A program made the position numbers and the translations under genes. Under the pieces are notes generated by a model. It saw nothing but the letters and a program-made list of their open reading frames with translations. It was not told the DNA's origin and searched no databases. This document shows, one piece after another, positions 1 to 11,105 of a stretch of DNA of 37,500 bases (its first letter is position 1; every line of letters begins with the position of its first letter). The stretch is from Chondrilla cf. caribensis (Eukaryota > Porifera > Demospongiae > Chondrillida > Chondrillidae), in assembly GCA_964020155.1 (NCBI GenBank), contig OZ026569.1, positions 480,001 to 517,500 on the forward strand, written 5' to 3'.

Positions 1-578
1 AAACCTAGCAACGCGACCGCACAATTATCACATCAATCAACACTTTGGAAGACCATTGTCAATCAATCAATCAGTCTCGTACTGGTGTACAACGTACAAC
101 TTTCTTCATTGGGTCGATTTGTTTCGCTCTGTTTTCATGGTGAGGTGCCCTGAACCCCTGACGCTTCCTAATCTCGGACACTTTGGATTGTTTATGAAAC
201 GGTTCTCTTCGCGAATCGGCCGTTTTTCGGATCAAGTTTGGTATCAAACTGATCCTTAATCTACGAAACAACGTTTAAAGATTTGAATAAATTTAACCGA
301 TTATCGTACTTGATGTTCCAAAGTAGAAAGCGTCCAGAATTGGGGCACCACACCATACTCGTTTTTGGGACTCGTCATCTTCCACGTCGAAATCAAATCG
401 CTTACACAATAGCTAGTGGTTGGCTTTCCTCACTGCTGGAAGGCTGCTAATGCTTATGATAGACCATTTTCTTGAAAGAGAAACAAAATTACTGGAAATA
501 TCGAAACGAGGGGAAGAAAAGTATTTGAATTCAAACGTACGGCGTATTCTTCTAGGCGGCTATTTTGCGATAAGCCAC
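1..578. other. Unassigned 5' flank, no supported gene
   Basis: Short open frames exist on both strands (for example 420-644 plus), but none shows a recognisable domain, splice context or repeated codon constraint. I see no tRNA and no clear promoter. It may be an intron or a spacer. The missing first exon of the CHPF-like gene downstream could lie in or before this stretch, but I could not find it. Confidence 0.4.
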
Positions 579-674
579 TTACTACACGCTCTCTCTGCCG
601 TATTGCTTTGTTTACTGCACTCGCCCTCGGGTCTCGAGCAGTAAACGCAATACGGCACAGAGAGCGTGTAGTAA
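579..674. repeat. Long inverted repeat (hairpin, about 36-bp stem)
   Basis: The left arm at 579-618 begins TTACTACACGCTCTCT and the right arm at 638-674 ends AGAGAGCGTGTAGTAA. The arms are complementary along their whole length except for one mismatch and a 3-base TTT insertion in the left arm. The loop of about 19 bases is GC-rich. This could be a palindromic MITE, a structured RNA (miRNA-like precursor) or a recombination relic. No coding function is suggested. Confidence 0.8.
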
Positions 675-763
675 CTAGTACTTATTGTTACTTTTTGATT
701 GGAGTAATAATAAGTAAACAACAGGACCAGCTTGTGCAATGTCAACTCCTATGTGGCTTGAGG

Positions 764-862
764 GTTGAGTGAGAGGGTAGAACACCGGTTGCACTAGTGT
801 GTTGAGTGAGAGGGTAGAACACCGGTTGCACTAGTGTGTTGAGTGAGAGGGTAGAAACCACG

Positions 863-894
<32 letters not shown>
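764..894. repeat. 37-bp minisatellite followed by a (CA)n tract
   Basis: A 37-bp unit starting GTTGAGTGAGAGGGTAG occurs at 764, 801 and, truncated, at 838. It runs directly into a CACGCACGCA then (CA)n tract ending about 894. Confidence 0.85.
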
Positions 895-899
<5 letters not shown>

Positions 900-1065
900 G
901 TAAAAATTCTATATAGTTGTGGTAATCCATCATGATTGCAGTTGATTGACAGCAACAAAGCCCATTAGTTTCAGTGGTCATCCATGTGCTATGTAATGCA
1001 GTGATGAGGTCATTCTAACTGCTTGCCAAAGTGCATCTCAATAGGGTGTAGAGAGACTATGGTCC

Positions 1066-1293
1066 TAGTGGGCGGGGTCCAAGTGGGCAGGGTCCAAGTG
1101 GGCGGGGTCCTAATGCTGCTCCTGAGGTGAGATCAGAGATGAAGATGACCTTCTCACGACATTGCCAGTTATCCTATTCTCCTCTGCTTGAGTCCTAACT
1201 TCCTGTGCTCGAGTCATAACTTCCTGTGCTCGAGTCATAACTTCCTGTGCTTGAGTCATAACTTCCTGTGCTCGAGTCATAACTTTCTGTGCT
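1066..1293. repeat. Short tandem repeats (GTGGGCGGGGTCC units; 21-bp unit)
   Basis: About 1066-1111 holds three copies of a GTGGGCRGGGTCCAA unit. From 1190 to 1293 a 21-bp unit beginning GAGTCATAACTTCCTG recurs at 1190, 1211, 1232, 1253 and 1274. No gene is seen from 894 to 1700. Confidence 0.8.
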
Positions 1294-1710
1294 CCGAAAT
1301 GTGTCTTTTTGTGCTCTCCATTAGTCCCATTTATCGGATACTTTAAGACATTTGACTCATTTGTAGCTTAGCTCTAAAATTAACTTGAAACATCACTTTC
1401 AAAGGTATCATTTTCACCAGCTATTTTAATAAAATGCTACTACTCAATAGATAGTCAATCTTCACTTGCCTTTTATAGTATAATATAATGTGTATGTATA
1501 GTAATTATTTTGTATGTAACATCATACTGTAGTAATGTGCTAGTCCTAGCTCAGTTAACCTTGTAACCTTTGCATCCAAAGTTCAAAATTATAATTTGGA
1601 CTTAATGACCTCTGATTAGGAAGTTCCCTTACCTGTGAGTGCATGACTTGTCAACTAAATTTGAGAGCTCCAGTCAAGTTAGAGCATAAATACTCTATTT
1701 CAGTATGTGA

Positions 1711-1747
1711 TAGAGAGAGGGGGGAGGGAGGGAGAGAGAAGGGGAGG

Positions 1748-1834
<87 letters not shown>

Positions 1835-1919
1835 GGAGAGAGAGAAGGGGGGAGAGAGAGAGAGGGAGGGGGAGAGAGAGAGCGAGAGAGAGAGAGGGAG
1901 GGAGGGAGAGAGAGAGAGA
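1711..1919. repeat. (GA)n / GGGA low-complexity tract
   Basis: About 210 bases of almost pure purine, (GA)n interrupted by GGGAGGG blocks. It creates long Arg-Glu and Ser-Leu open frames on both strands that are artefacts of the repeat. Polypurine mirror-like sequence of this kind can adopt triplex DNA. Confidence 0.95.
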
Positions 1920-2079
1920 ATGTACTCATTTGTCATGTTCACACCATCATTACATGCTCGGAAGACCAACCAATCAGTGCACTCCTTGCACTTATGAGCT
2001 CTGGACTAGTTGGAAATAATGCGTATTACTGCTAAGAACCTGTTACTATGGTTACTAGGGTTATTCATTTTTATAGTCT

Positions 2080-2365
2080 TCATGTGTTCTCTTGTTTTAT
2101 AGTCTTCACGTGTTCTCTTGTTAGCAGTAACTCTCTAAGGTGACCTGTTTATAGTAAATTGAACTCTTCTTGTTAGCAGTAATTCTCTGATGTTGATCTT
2201 CTTATTGTTTTACTGTAATTTTTTGTGATTCCTTGTTAGCAGTAATTCTCTGATGTTGATCTTCTTATTGTTTTACTGTAATTCTTTGAGATTCCTTGTT
2301 AGCAGTAAGTCTTCTCATTGTTAGCAGTAAATTCTTTGAGGTCATCTTGTTAGCAGTCATTCTTC
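2080..2365. repeat. Imperfect repeats built on CTTGTTAGCAGTAA
   Basis: The string TTGTTAGCAGTAA recurs at least five times between about 2120 and 2350. Two longer copies share GATGTTGATCTTCTTATTG. This is a degenerate tandem array with no coding signal. Confidence 0.7.
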
Positions 2366-2501
2366 AGAATCTTCTTGTATGTGTTTGTCTTTAAGGTATT
2401 CGTGTTAGTAGGTGTTAGTCTTTGAGGAACATGTTCACAAGTGACTTGTGTTGTATGTCTTGTGTACATTGTGCTCCTGTGTGCGTACCTTGTCAAGACT
2501 G

Positions 2502-2515
2502 CACACACACACACA

Positions 2516-2560
<45 letters not shown>

Positions 2561-2574
2561 TCACACACACACAG
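2502..2574. repeat. (CA)n microsatellite
   Basis: A CA dinucleotide tract with two TACA interruptions, ending in ACACAG. It produces Thr-His open frames that are not genes. Confidence 0.95.
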
Positions 2575-2714
2575 GTTTATATCAGCTGGAAGAAGCCAAA
2601 TATGTTCAAGACATGCTTCCTGGTGTTATCTTTGTCCAAGGGTCATTTTCAATGTGACCTTCTGTACTGTTGTCTAGAAAATAGCTCATTTGTGAGGATT
2701 TCAAATGAGGTGCA

Positions 2715-5700
2715 ACAGGTTCCACTGTACATTAGGTCCCATAGGTGACCACATTAGACAGGTTCCACTGTACATGAGGTCCCATAGGTGACCACATTAG
2801 ACAGGTTCCACTGTACACGAGGTCCAATAGGTGACCACATTAGACAGGTCCTACTGTACATGAGGTCCCACAGGTGACCACATTAGACAGGTTTCACTGT
2901 ACATGAGGTCCCATAGGTGACCACATTAGACAGGTTCCACTGTACATGAGGTCCCACAGGTGACCACATTAGACGGGTTCCACTGTACGTGAGGTCCCAT
3001 AGGTGACCACATTAGACAGGTCCCACAGGTGACCACATTAGACAAGTTCCACTGTACATGAGGTCCCACAAGTGACCACATTAGACAGGTCCCACTGTAC
3101 ATGAGGTCCCACAGGTGACCACATTAGACAGGTTCCACTGTACATGAGGTCCCATAGGTGACCACATTAGACAGGTCCCACAGGTGACCACATTAGACAG
3201 GTTCCACTGTACATGAGGTTCCACAGGTGACCACATTAGACAGGTTCCAATGTACATGAGGTCCCATAGGTGACCACATTAGACAGGTCCCATAGGTGAC
3301 CACATTAGACAAGTCCTACTGTACATGAGGTCCCACAAGTGACCACATTAGACAGGTCCCACTGTACATGAGGTCCCACAGGTGACCACATTAGACAGGT
3401 TCCACTGTACATGAGGTCCCATAGGTGACCACATTAGACAGGTCCCACAGGTGACCACATTAGACAAGTTCCACTGTACATGAGGTCCCACAGGTGACCA
3501 CACTAGACAGGTGCCACTGTACATGATGTCCCACAGGTGACCACATTAGACAAGTCCTACTGTACATGAGGTCCCATAGGTGACCACATTAGACAGGTGC
3601 CACTGTACATGAGGGCCCACAAGTGACCACATTAGACAGGTCCCACTGTACATGAGGTCCCACAGGTGACCACATTAGACAGGTTCCACTGTACATGAGG
3701 TCCCACAGGTGACAACATTAGACAGGTTCCACTGTACATGAGGTCCCATAGGTGACCACATTAGACAGGTCCCACTGTACATGAGATCCCATAGGTGACA
3801 ACATTAGACAGGTTCCATTGTACATGAGGTCCCATAGGTGACCACATTAGATATGTTCCACTGTACATGAGGTCCCATAGGTGACCACATTAGACAGGTC
3901 CCACTGTACATGAGGTCCCACAGGTGACCACATTAGACAGGTTCCACTGTACATGAGGTCCCACAGGTGACAACATTAGACAGGTTCCACTGTACATGAG
4001 GTCCCATAGGTGACCACATTAGACAGGTCCCACTGTACATGAGATCCCATAGGTGACAACATTAGACAGGTTCCATTGTACATGAGGTCCCATAGGTGAC
4101 CACATTAGATATGTTCCACTGTACATGAGGTCCCATAGGTGACCACATTAGACAGGTCCCACTGTACATGAGGTCCCACAGGTGACCACATTAGACAGGT
4201 TCCACTGTACATGAGGTCCCACAGGTGACAACATTAGACAGGTTCCACTGTACATGAGGTCCCATAGGTGACCACATTAGACAGGTCCCACTGTACATGA
4301 GATCCCATAGGTGACAACATTAGACAGGTTCCATTGTACATGAGGTCCCATAGGTGACCACATTAGATATGTTCCACTGTACATGAGGTCCCATAGGTGA
4401 CCACATTAGACAGGTCCCACTGTACATGAGGTCCCACAGGTGACCACATTAGACAGGTTCCACTGTACATGAGGTCCCACAGGTGACCACATTAGACAGG
4501 TTCCACTGTACATGAGGTCCCACAGGTGACCACATTAGACAGGTCCCATAGGTGACCACATTAGACAAGTCCTACTGTACATGAGGTCCCACAAGTGACC
4601 ACATTAGATATGTTCCACTGTACATGAGGTCCCATAGGTGACCACATTAGACAGGTCCCACTGTACATGAGGTCCCACAGGTGACCACATTAGACAGGTT
4701 CCACTGTACATGAGGTCCCATAGGTGACCACATTAGACAGGTCCCACTGTACATGAGATCCCATAGGTGACAACATTAGACAGGTTCCATTGTACATGAG
4801 GTCCCATAGGTGACCACATTAGATATGTTCCACTGTACATGAGGTCCCACAGGTGACCACATTAGACAGGTTCCACTGTACATGAGGTCCCACAGGTGAC
4901 AACATTAGACAGGTTCCACTGTACATGAGGTCCCATAGGTGACCACATTAGACAGGTCCCACTGTACATGAGATCCCATAGGTGACAACATTAGACAGGT
5001 TCCATTGTACATGAGGTCCCATAGGTGACCACATTAGATATGTTCCACTGTACATGAGGTCCCATAGGTGACCACATTAGACAGGTTCCACTGTACATGA
5101 GGTCCCATAGGTGACCACATTAGACAGGTCCCACTGTACATGAGGTCCCATAGGTGACCACATTAGACAGGTCCCACTGTACATGAGGTCCCATAGGTGA
5201 CCACATTAGACAAGTCCTACTGTACATGAGGTCCCACAAGTGACCACATTAGACAGGTCCCACTGTACATGAGGTCCCACAGGTGACCACATTAGACAGG
5301 TTCCACTGTACATGAGGTCCCACAGGTGACAACATTAGACAGGTTCCACTGTACATGAGGTCCCATAGGTGACCACATTAGACAGGTCCCACTGTACATG
5401 AGATCCCATAGGTGACAACATTAGACAGGTTCCATTGTACATGAGGTCCCATAGGTGACCACATTAGATATGTTCCACTGTACATGAGGTCCCATAGGTG
5501 ACCACATTAGACAGGTTCCACTGTACATGAGGTCCCATAGGTGACCACATTAGACAGGTCCCACTGTACATGAGGTCCCATAGGTGACCACATTAGACAG
5601 GTCCCACTGTACATGAGGTCCCATAGGTGACCACATTAGACAGGTTCCATTGTACATGAGGTCCCATAGGTGACCACATTAGACAGGTTCCACTGTACAT

Positions 5701-5749
5701 GAGGTCCCATAGGTGACCACATTAGACAGGTTCCACTGTACATGAGGTC
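2715..5749. repeat. 43-bp satellite array, about 70 units
   Basis: About 3 kb of head-to-tail 43-bp units of the type CAGGTTCCACTGTACATGAG + GTCCCATAGGTGACCACATT + AGA. Variants include CCCACAGG for CCCATAGG and TGACAACATT for TGACCACATT. A 17-base deletion gives several 26-bp units (for example around 3020, 3175, 3280 and 3445). A private variant, AGATATGTTCC, recurs at about 3850, 4108 and 4366, exactly 258 bases (6 units) apart, and again near 4607, 4822, 5037 and 5467. This shows higher-order amplification of multi-unit blocks. No open frame of note is present. Confidence 0.97.
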
Positions 5750-6113
5750 TGGTGTTGAGGTGTGTGTGACTGAGGGTTGGTGATGTATTGTCTCTCTGGT
5801 GTGAAGAGTTGATATACATGAACCAATACAATGGTGTGATGTACTTAAGATCTGTCAATACAACATTGAGTGTTAGGTGGGGCAGTTGGCAGCTGCTGGG
5901 GTCACTCTAAATGTAGTGCATGTTCAAAACACTGGTTTGTTTGTCTGTCTGTGTCTTCCCACGTATTGGGAGCAGGGTGCAGGAGAGAAGTCGAATTGTC
6001 ACCACTGCCTGGATTAGAGCCAGGGACCATCATTTGGTAAAGCCATCATCTTCCTCATCAGCTACCCCCCCCCCCCCCATGATGTGTGAAGTTCCACCTG
6101 ATACGTATTGTAG
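5750..6113. other. Spacer, no supported gene; poly-C run
   Basis: Unique-looking sequence between the satellite and the 21-bp minisatellite, with a homopolymer run of C near 6065-6079. A plus-strand frame at 5920-6117 has no recognisable domain. Confidence 0.4.
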
Positions 6114-6214
6114 GTAGTAGTGGGTGTGGTCCATGTTGTAGTGGGTGTGGTCCAAGTTGTAGTGGGTGTGGTCCATGCAGTAGTGGGTGTGGTCCATGCA
6201 GTAGTGGATATGGT
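6114..6214. repeat. 21-bp minisatellite (left part), retrotransposon target
   Basis: Units of GTAGTGGGTGTGGTCCATGCA repeat four to five times and end in a variant, GTAGTGGATATGGT. The array resumes at 9590-9650 with the same variant and further GTAGTGGGTGTGGTCCATGCA copies. The two blocks are therefore one array split by the insertion at 6215-9589. Confidence 0.9.
6201..6214. repeat. Target-site duplication, left copy
   Basis: GTAGTGGATATGGT is present here and identically at 9590-9603. The two 14-bp copies directly flank the reverse-transcriptase element, as expected from target-primed insertion. Confidence 0.85.
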
Positions 6215-9200
6215 TGTTTTTTTTTATAATAAAAATGTAGATGCAATAATAAATATAGCATACATGATTTTTCAGTAATATCATAGATTATAATAATAAT
6301 AAAGTGTAAGACTATTGTGATTTGACACAATTTAAATTTGTAGGTCAATCGATGCATAATCAATTTTTGGTTTCCTGTATAATTGTCTTGATCCTCTAAT
6401 ACATCTGATGGCTGATCGCAGTAAAGAAAAACTTAGTACGCATCTGATCCATGTTACAATTTTCTGATAGGGTGCTCCTCTCTTTTCAGCTAGCTTAGCT
6501 GCGAGCAGACTGTATGCTACTTTCGCAGCTGGTCCCATGCCGCCACAGGCTGAGAAAACTAGTGGGGTGAAAACACCATGTTCAATTTGGATGACCCTCT
6601 GTTCATATGTTCGGCGTTTTTCACGCTCGTGTTTTTCGTAGTTGGACTTAAGGGATGAATGGTTGTTACTGGACGCGAGAGGATTAAACACCCTTACATC
6701 AAAAAATGCGTCTTGTGATCTGTCTCCCCAGAATCCTTGTGCTTTCACATCGAGTCTAGCGTCATCGTCCAAGTTGGATGTACGATGGGTAAACTCCTCG
6801 CCTGTGACAGGCTGAAGCCTCGGCTCTATGGTGACGTCTCTACATACTTCAGCCATCAAAGCTGCTGTAGTGCCCCAGATGTCGTCATGTCTGTGTATGA
6901 CATACCCACCACAGGGGCAAGAGAGTGCATGTTCTATGCTGTTGTTGCTTCCGCATACACAGTTGGCTGGTAGGTACTTTAATGGCCATCCGTACCTGAG
7001 GTGTAAAGCATCTTGAAATGCACCCTTCGTCAAATTGAAGCCGAATTCCCTGAGAGGAAGTGTAGTAAGCCACGATGATGTGCCTTTCTCGCTTCCGTAT
7101 ATCGTGGCTTTCCTCAAGTTGTCGGGAAGGTCTTGTCTTAGTGCTGCTGCTTCCTCCTTTAAGGTCTTTTTATGTTCTGCAAGAACCTCTCTTTTTGCTT
7201 GTTGTTGGGCGGTCTTTGTGTGTTCATCATAGCAAGAACGGTCGCTCTTAATAAGATCAGTGAGGGCTGCTGTGATTCGAAGAGAGTCCTTGTACAATTG
7301 ATCGGCTGAGGTGGTATTATCAGGTATTCCCAGTCCTCCACTGTTTGGCGGGAGGCCAAACAGTCTACGTTCCATGACACTGAGATTTTCTCTCCCAGTG
7401 ATGTTAGGCAGTAGCTTCAGTCTGATTACCTGCTCAAGTGGCTGTAGCAGATGTGAAATGCCCTTAGTTGTTCTTAAAAGAAATGACCACTTCGAAGTAA
7501 CTCCTTTCGTTAGGAGTGATAAGGCAGCCTGTGGTTGGGATTTTGCCATTTGTGCCATTGTCTCGATTTCATCAACCCATTCAGCTACCCTCTCGTTACA
7601 GAACTTTTCGCAGTATTCATTTGAGCCAATTGGAGCACCAAGATATTTCCTCCCTTCGTCTGTGATGTTGATTCTATCTTTCTTAAACACTGTCCTTGCC
7701 TCTTCGAGATGGCTGGTTTTGACTAGAAGATGGGTTTTTTCTGGGTTTGGGTAGTAGCCGAATTGTGGTCCCTTGTCAAGCAGAGAATCCCACCATTGTT
7801 TGAGATTTGACACAGTACCACCACTGCCTGCATCATCAGCAAACCAAATTTGCTGTACGTCTGTGGGAAGGGCGTTAATTAGTGGCGTTAGTGCTAAGGC
7901 ATACATGTACATTGCCAGAGGGTCACCCTGGGTGGTTCCTTCGCGTGAATAGATGGTTTCTCCGTCAATGAATAAGCTGGAATGTGTCCTATAGGTGTTT
8001 ATTAATATGGTTGCAATTGATGGACAGATGGCCAAGATGTTACGAAGGGCCACTTGGCGGTTCAAGTTATTAAATGCGTTACTGGCATCGACAAGCAAGA
8101 TGGCCTCCACACTCTCATCATTGTACAGTTGCCGCATTAGATGTACTCCTGCTTCGCACCCACTGGTCTGACCAACACACAACTGGCTTCCTCCAACTAC
8201 TTGCTGCACATCTGATGACACAACAAAAAGTACAGCCTTGCTGATGATCCTCCCGAGGACCTCACCAACCCCTATGGGTCGGACTCCAGGAGACTTGTCG
8301 AGTGCTATTAGACGACAGGCCAGGAGAGCATGAATGCTAGCAGGATCAATTGTGGTGGAACTCATTCTCTTTGCAACCTTGCTGATGGCACTACACAGAT
8401 CACTTGAGGACTTCCCAAAGGAGCAGCAGGCTCGTTTCCAAGCTGAAGAGTCCATTCCTGATGGACCAGCTGACCCCTTTACTTTCAATGCTGTTGATTT
8501 GATGAGGTTACTGCTGATCTCTTCATATATGATCTGGTGGATGTTTGATGCAGGTGTTCTGGTTGTAATGGAGCTCTTGGATACAGTTCTTGGGGGTGGG
8601 TGTAGTTGCAAAAGACGTTTCTTCACTGTTATTCCTTCATCTAAAATACTGTTCAATGCCAGTATGCCTTTGCTGTTATCACCTGATGACAATAGTCTTG
8701 ACGCAGCTTTCAAGTTTCCATTCTCCACTAAGGTGGCACAATGCCTTGCAAGGTTTTCTCTTCTTGCCGTTGAATGAGGTGTTTGCAATCTCTGTTGGAT
8801 GGCCCTACCTTCTCTCATCAACTCCTCGATATCGCCTCGTTTCCATAATATTAGCCTGTTCCTCAGGCAGTTGGAGTGGTCGGAGGATTTCGACTTGGCG
8901 TGTGGTTTCTGAAGCAGAATCGAGGGTATCAACATAAGAGCAGTCATTGCAATATCTTCCATGGCAGATTTGGTATAAAAGGCTAGTAGGAGATTCGTCA
9001 TCTCTTCCACAAACTGGTTACCTGGTCTTCCAGAAGGAATCCTGAACAGGTTGCGTTTCCAGTGTACTACTTCTTGGTATGCCTCAGCGACTGCTTTCCT
9101 AAAGTCTCCGCTGTCTGAGTTACCCCATTGAAAGTTATCTGAGACTGCTGGTTCAAATTGAGGCAAAGGATGGTGGGTATCGGCAATGGTTGTTTCATCA

Positions 9201-9589
9201 TTGCTTCCTGGTGACAAGGAGGGCGCAGACGTAGATGCACGGGAGGTAGATGACGGTGAGGATACGGGTAGTGGTACTCGAGGTGGCGCTCGCGATGACT
9301 GTAGTTTCGGTGAAGACGATGAAGGATTTGGTTCAGATAGGTGACAATCTCACAGTCGTCGTTCACTCTGATTTTCGCATCGATTATTCTTTGATGGTAG
9401 GCAATCAAGGCATTCCTTTCCAGCTTTCTTGCAGAAACAATTTCGACACCTACCAGTACCATTACACTGGCAGCATTGAGGCATCTCTTGTTTCAAATCA
9501 AACTGTTCAGATCAACTCAAATCAGCTGGGCCGCCATCTTTGTGTTATTCTATCATATCAATTCAGTGTTTTCAATTCATTCATTCAAA
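6215..9589 (-). mobile_element. Full-length non-LTR-type retrotransposon with C-terminal nuclease-like domain
   Basis: This is a 3,375-bp insertion bounded by a 14-bp target-site duplication. Read on the minus strand it has about 105 bases of 5' leader, one long coding frame and about 117 bases of 3' UTR. It ends in an A-rich tail (about nine A then CA) at 6215-6226. There are no long terminal repeats. The encoded order is a Cys-rich finger, reverse transcriptase, a zinc-knuckle-like Cys/His motif and a putative restriction-like endonuclease. This order matches early-branching non-LTR elements (R2/R4/NeSL-type groups) rather than elements with an N-terminal AP endonuclease. Clade assignment is an inference. 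Confidence 0.85.
6332..9484 (-). CDS. Retrotransposon polyprotein: Cys-rich finger, reverse transcriptase, putative endonuclease (one in-frame stop)
   Basis: The 961-codon open stretch from 9217 to 6332 continues upstream in the same frame to an ATG at 9484, interrupted only by a TGA at 9350-9352. The first about 36 residues contain nine cysteines in a CxxC / CxxCxC / CxxC layout, a probable zinc-binding nucleic-acid finger. A Ser/Pro-rich linker follows. The reverse transcriptase core includes FADD about residue 460 (counted from 9217) preceded by TTQGDPL. Near residue 752 is a CxC-x7-H-x4-C motif. About 60-80 residues later come RLDVKAQGFW and FFDVRVFNP, whose spaced acidic residues suit a PD-(D/E)XK restriction-like endonuclease. 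The product would copy its RNA at a nicked target. The TGA makes this copy probably non-autonomous unless the stop is a sequencing error or is read through. The domain calls are from motifs only; the reverse transcriptase is the surest. Confidence 0.85.
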
Positions 9590-9650
9590 GTAGTGGATAT
9601 GGTCCATGCAGTAGTGGGTGTGGTCCATGCAGTAGTGGGTGTGTCCTGTG
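9590..9650. repeat. 21-bp minisatellite (right part) with right target-site duplication
   Basis: Positions 9590-9603 repeat the 14 bases of 6201-6214, and two more GTAGTGGGTGTGGTCCATGCA-type units follow. Removing 6215-9589 and one duplication copy restores a continuous array. Confidence 0.85.
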
Positions 9651-9827
9651 TGGCATTAGATGTAACAGGCCCCGGTGTGATGTGATAAAAGACTTTCAAA
9701 TTGACCTAATTACAGACAATTACTTTATAATTAGATCGAAGATAGAGATAGAAGCTGTGGACATAATGTAGTGTATGCATGTATACAATATTATTACTAC
9801 ATGTACAGTATGCATACCTGTATGTAC

Positions 9828-10125
9828 GTATGTGTACTATGTGTACTGTGTGTACTGTGTGTACTGTACGTATGTACTGTATGTACTGTGTGTACTGTAT
9901 GTACTCTGTGTACTGTGTTTACTGTATGTACTGTATGTACTGTGTGTACTGTGTATACTGTGTGTACTGTGTGTACTGTGTGTACTGTGTGTACTGTGTG
10001 TACTGTGTGTACTGTATGTACTGTGTGTACTGTGTGTACTGTATGTACTGTATGTACTGTGTGTACTGTGTGTACTGCGTGTATTGTATGGATTGTGTGT
10101 ACTGTGTGTACTGCATGTAATGTGT
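9828..10125. repeat. 9-bp microsatellite TGTGTACTG, about 30 units
   Basis: Units of TGTGTACTG with TGTATGTAC and other variants. Because 9 is a multiple of 3, every frame stays open and spells Cys-Thr-Val, Val-Tyr-Cys or similar tripeptides. These frames join the following exon only by chance. The tract lies in the intron just upstream of the CHPF-like exon at 10154. Confidence 0.95.
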
Positions 10126-10153
10126 GTACATCTCTCATATTCTCCCCGCACAG

Positions 10154-11051
10154 TCACTTGGAAGCCAATGATCCTGCAGGTGAGGTGAAGAGAACCGTTC
10201 TCAATGACAATGATAAGCAAACAGGAGATAAACAACACAGATCTACCAACTCTGAAGACCCTTTTGAGGAGTTCTACAAGGACATGGATGATGTTGAGCC
10301 CGTGAGTGAGGTTGAGGAGGAGAGTAACCCTTCTCAGAGAAATTCCCACATGGAAAGTAAAGACTCCACACCCCCGTCGCTTCAAGTAATCACTGTGACA
10401 CGCCCCCACGAATGCAAAAAGGGGCGTTACCTGATCGGAGTGCTGGTTGCAGAGGAGCGCCTCCTTTCAATGGCTTACGCGATCCACGCTACCTGGGGCA
10501 ATGTCGATGGTGTCAGGCTGTATTCGACATCTGTCATCGACGCCATGCACTTCCCAAGTGGCGTCTCAGTCACCACCATATCCACACACACCAAGATGAA
10601 GCTGGTCGGGATGTTGAATACCGCCCCGCCCTTAGCTAATGACACCGATTGGTTGGTACTTGCCCAGGACACCGTTTACATCCAGGTAGAGAGGCTTGAA
10701 GGTGTCCTGGAGGACATGGACCCTACTAAAGAGGTTTACTTTGGGTTGGGTTTGGGCTCCTCGCACTGTTCTTTCAGAAGTGCGATTATCATTTCCAGGA
10801 CAGCATTCGCCAAGCTTTCACTCAAGTTGGACGCGTGTTCCTCGCAGTTCAGTAAGCTGGATGGGGATGTGGAGGGAGACTCAGTCCTCGGACAGTGCAT
10901 GAAATCACTGGGAATTATGTGTACAATTCCTACACAGGTGTGTATGTATGTATTAGCGTGAATAACAGATGTGTATGTACGTACGTGTGTCTGTATGTTC
11001 CTTCTCCATCAATCTTTGTCTGTGTACGCAAGTGAGTGTACTCAATAAGCT

Positions 11052-11105
<54 letters not shown>

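Noticed and set aside
1643..2035. Arg-Glu-rich and Ser-Leu-rich frames on both strands
   Set aside because: They are translations of the (GA)n tract with no independent coding evidence.
2575..2657. Possible exon reading LYQLEEAKYVQDMLPG after an ACACACAG acceptor
   Set aside because: The peptide looks protein-like, but no good donor follows, the frame soon stops and no partner exon or family was found.
2715..5749. CRISPR-like array
   Set aside because: The units are contiguous 43-bp tandem repeats without unique spacers, in animal DNA.
9771..10153. Long open frame of Cys-Thr-Val repeats fused to the CHPF-like exon
   Set aside because: It is produced by a 9-bp microsatellite that keeps all frames open; a good CCCCGCACAG splice acceptor at 10153 separates it from the real exon.
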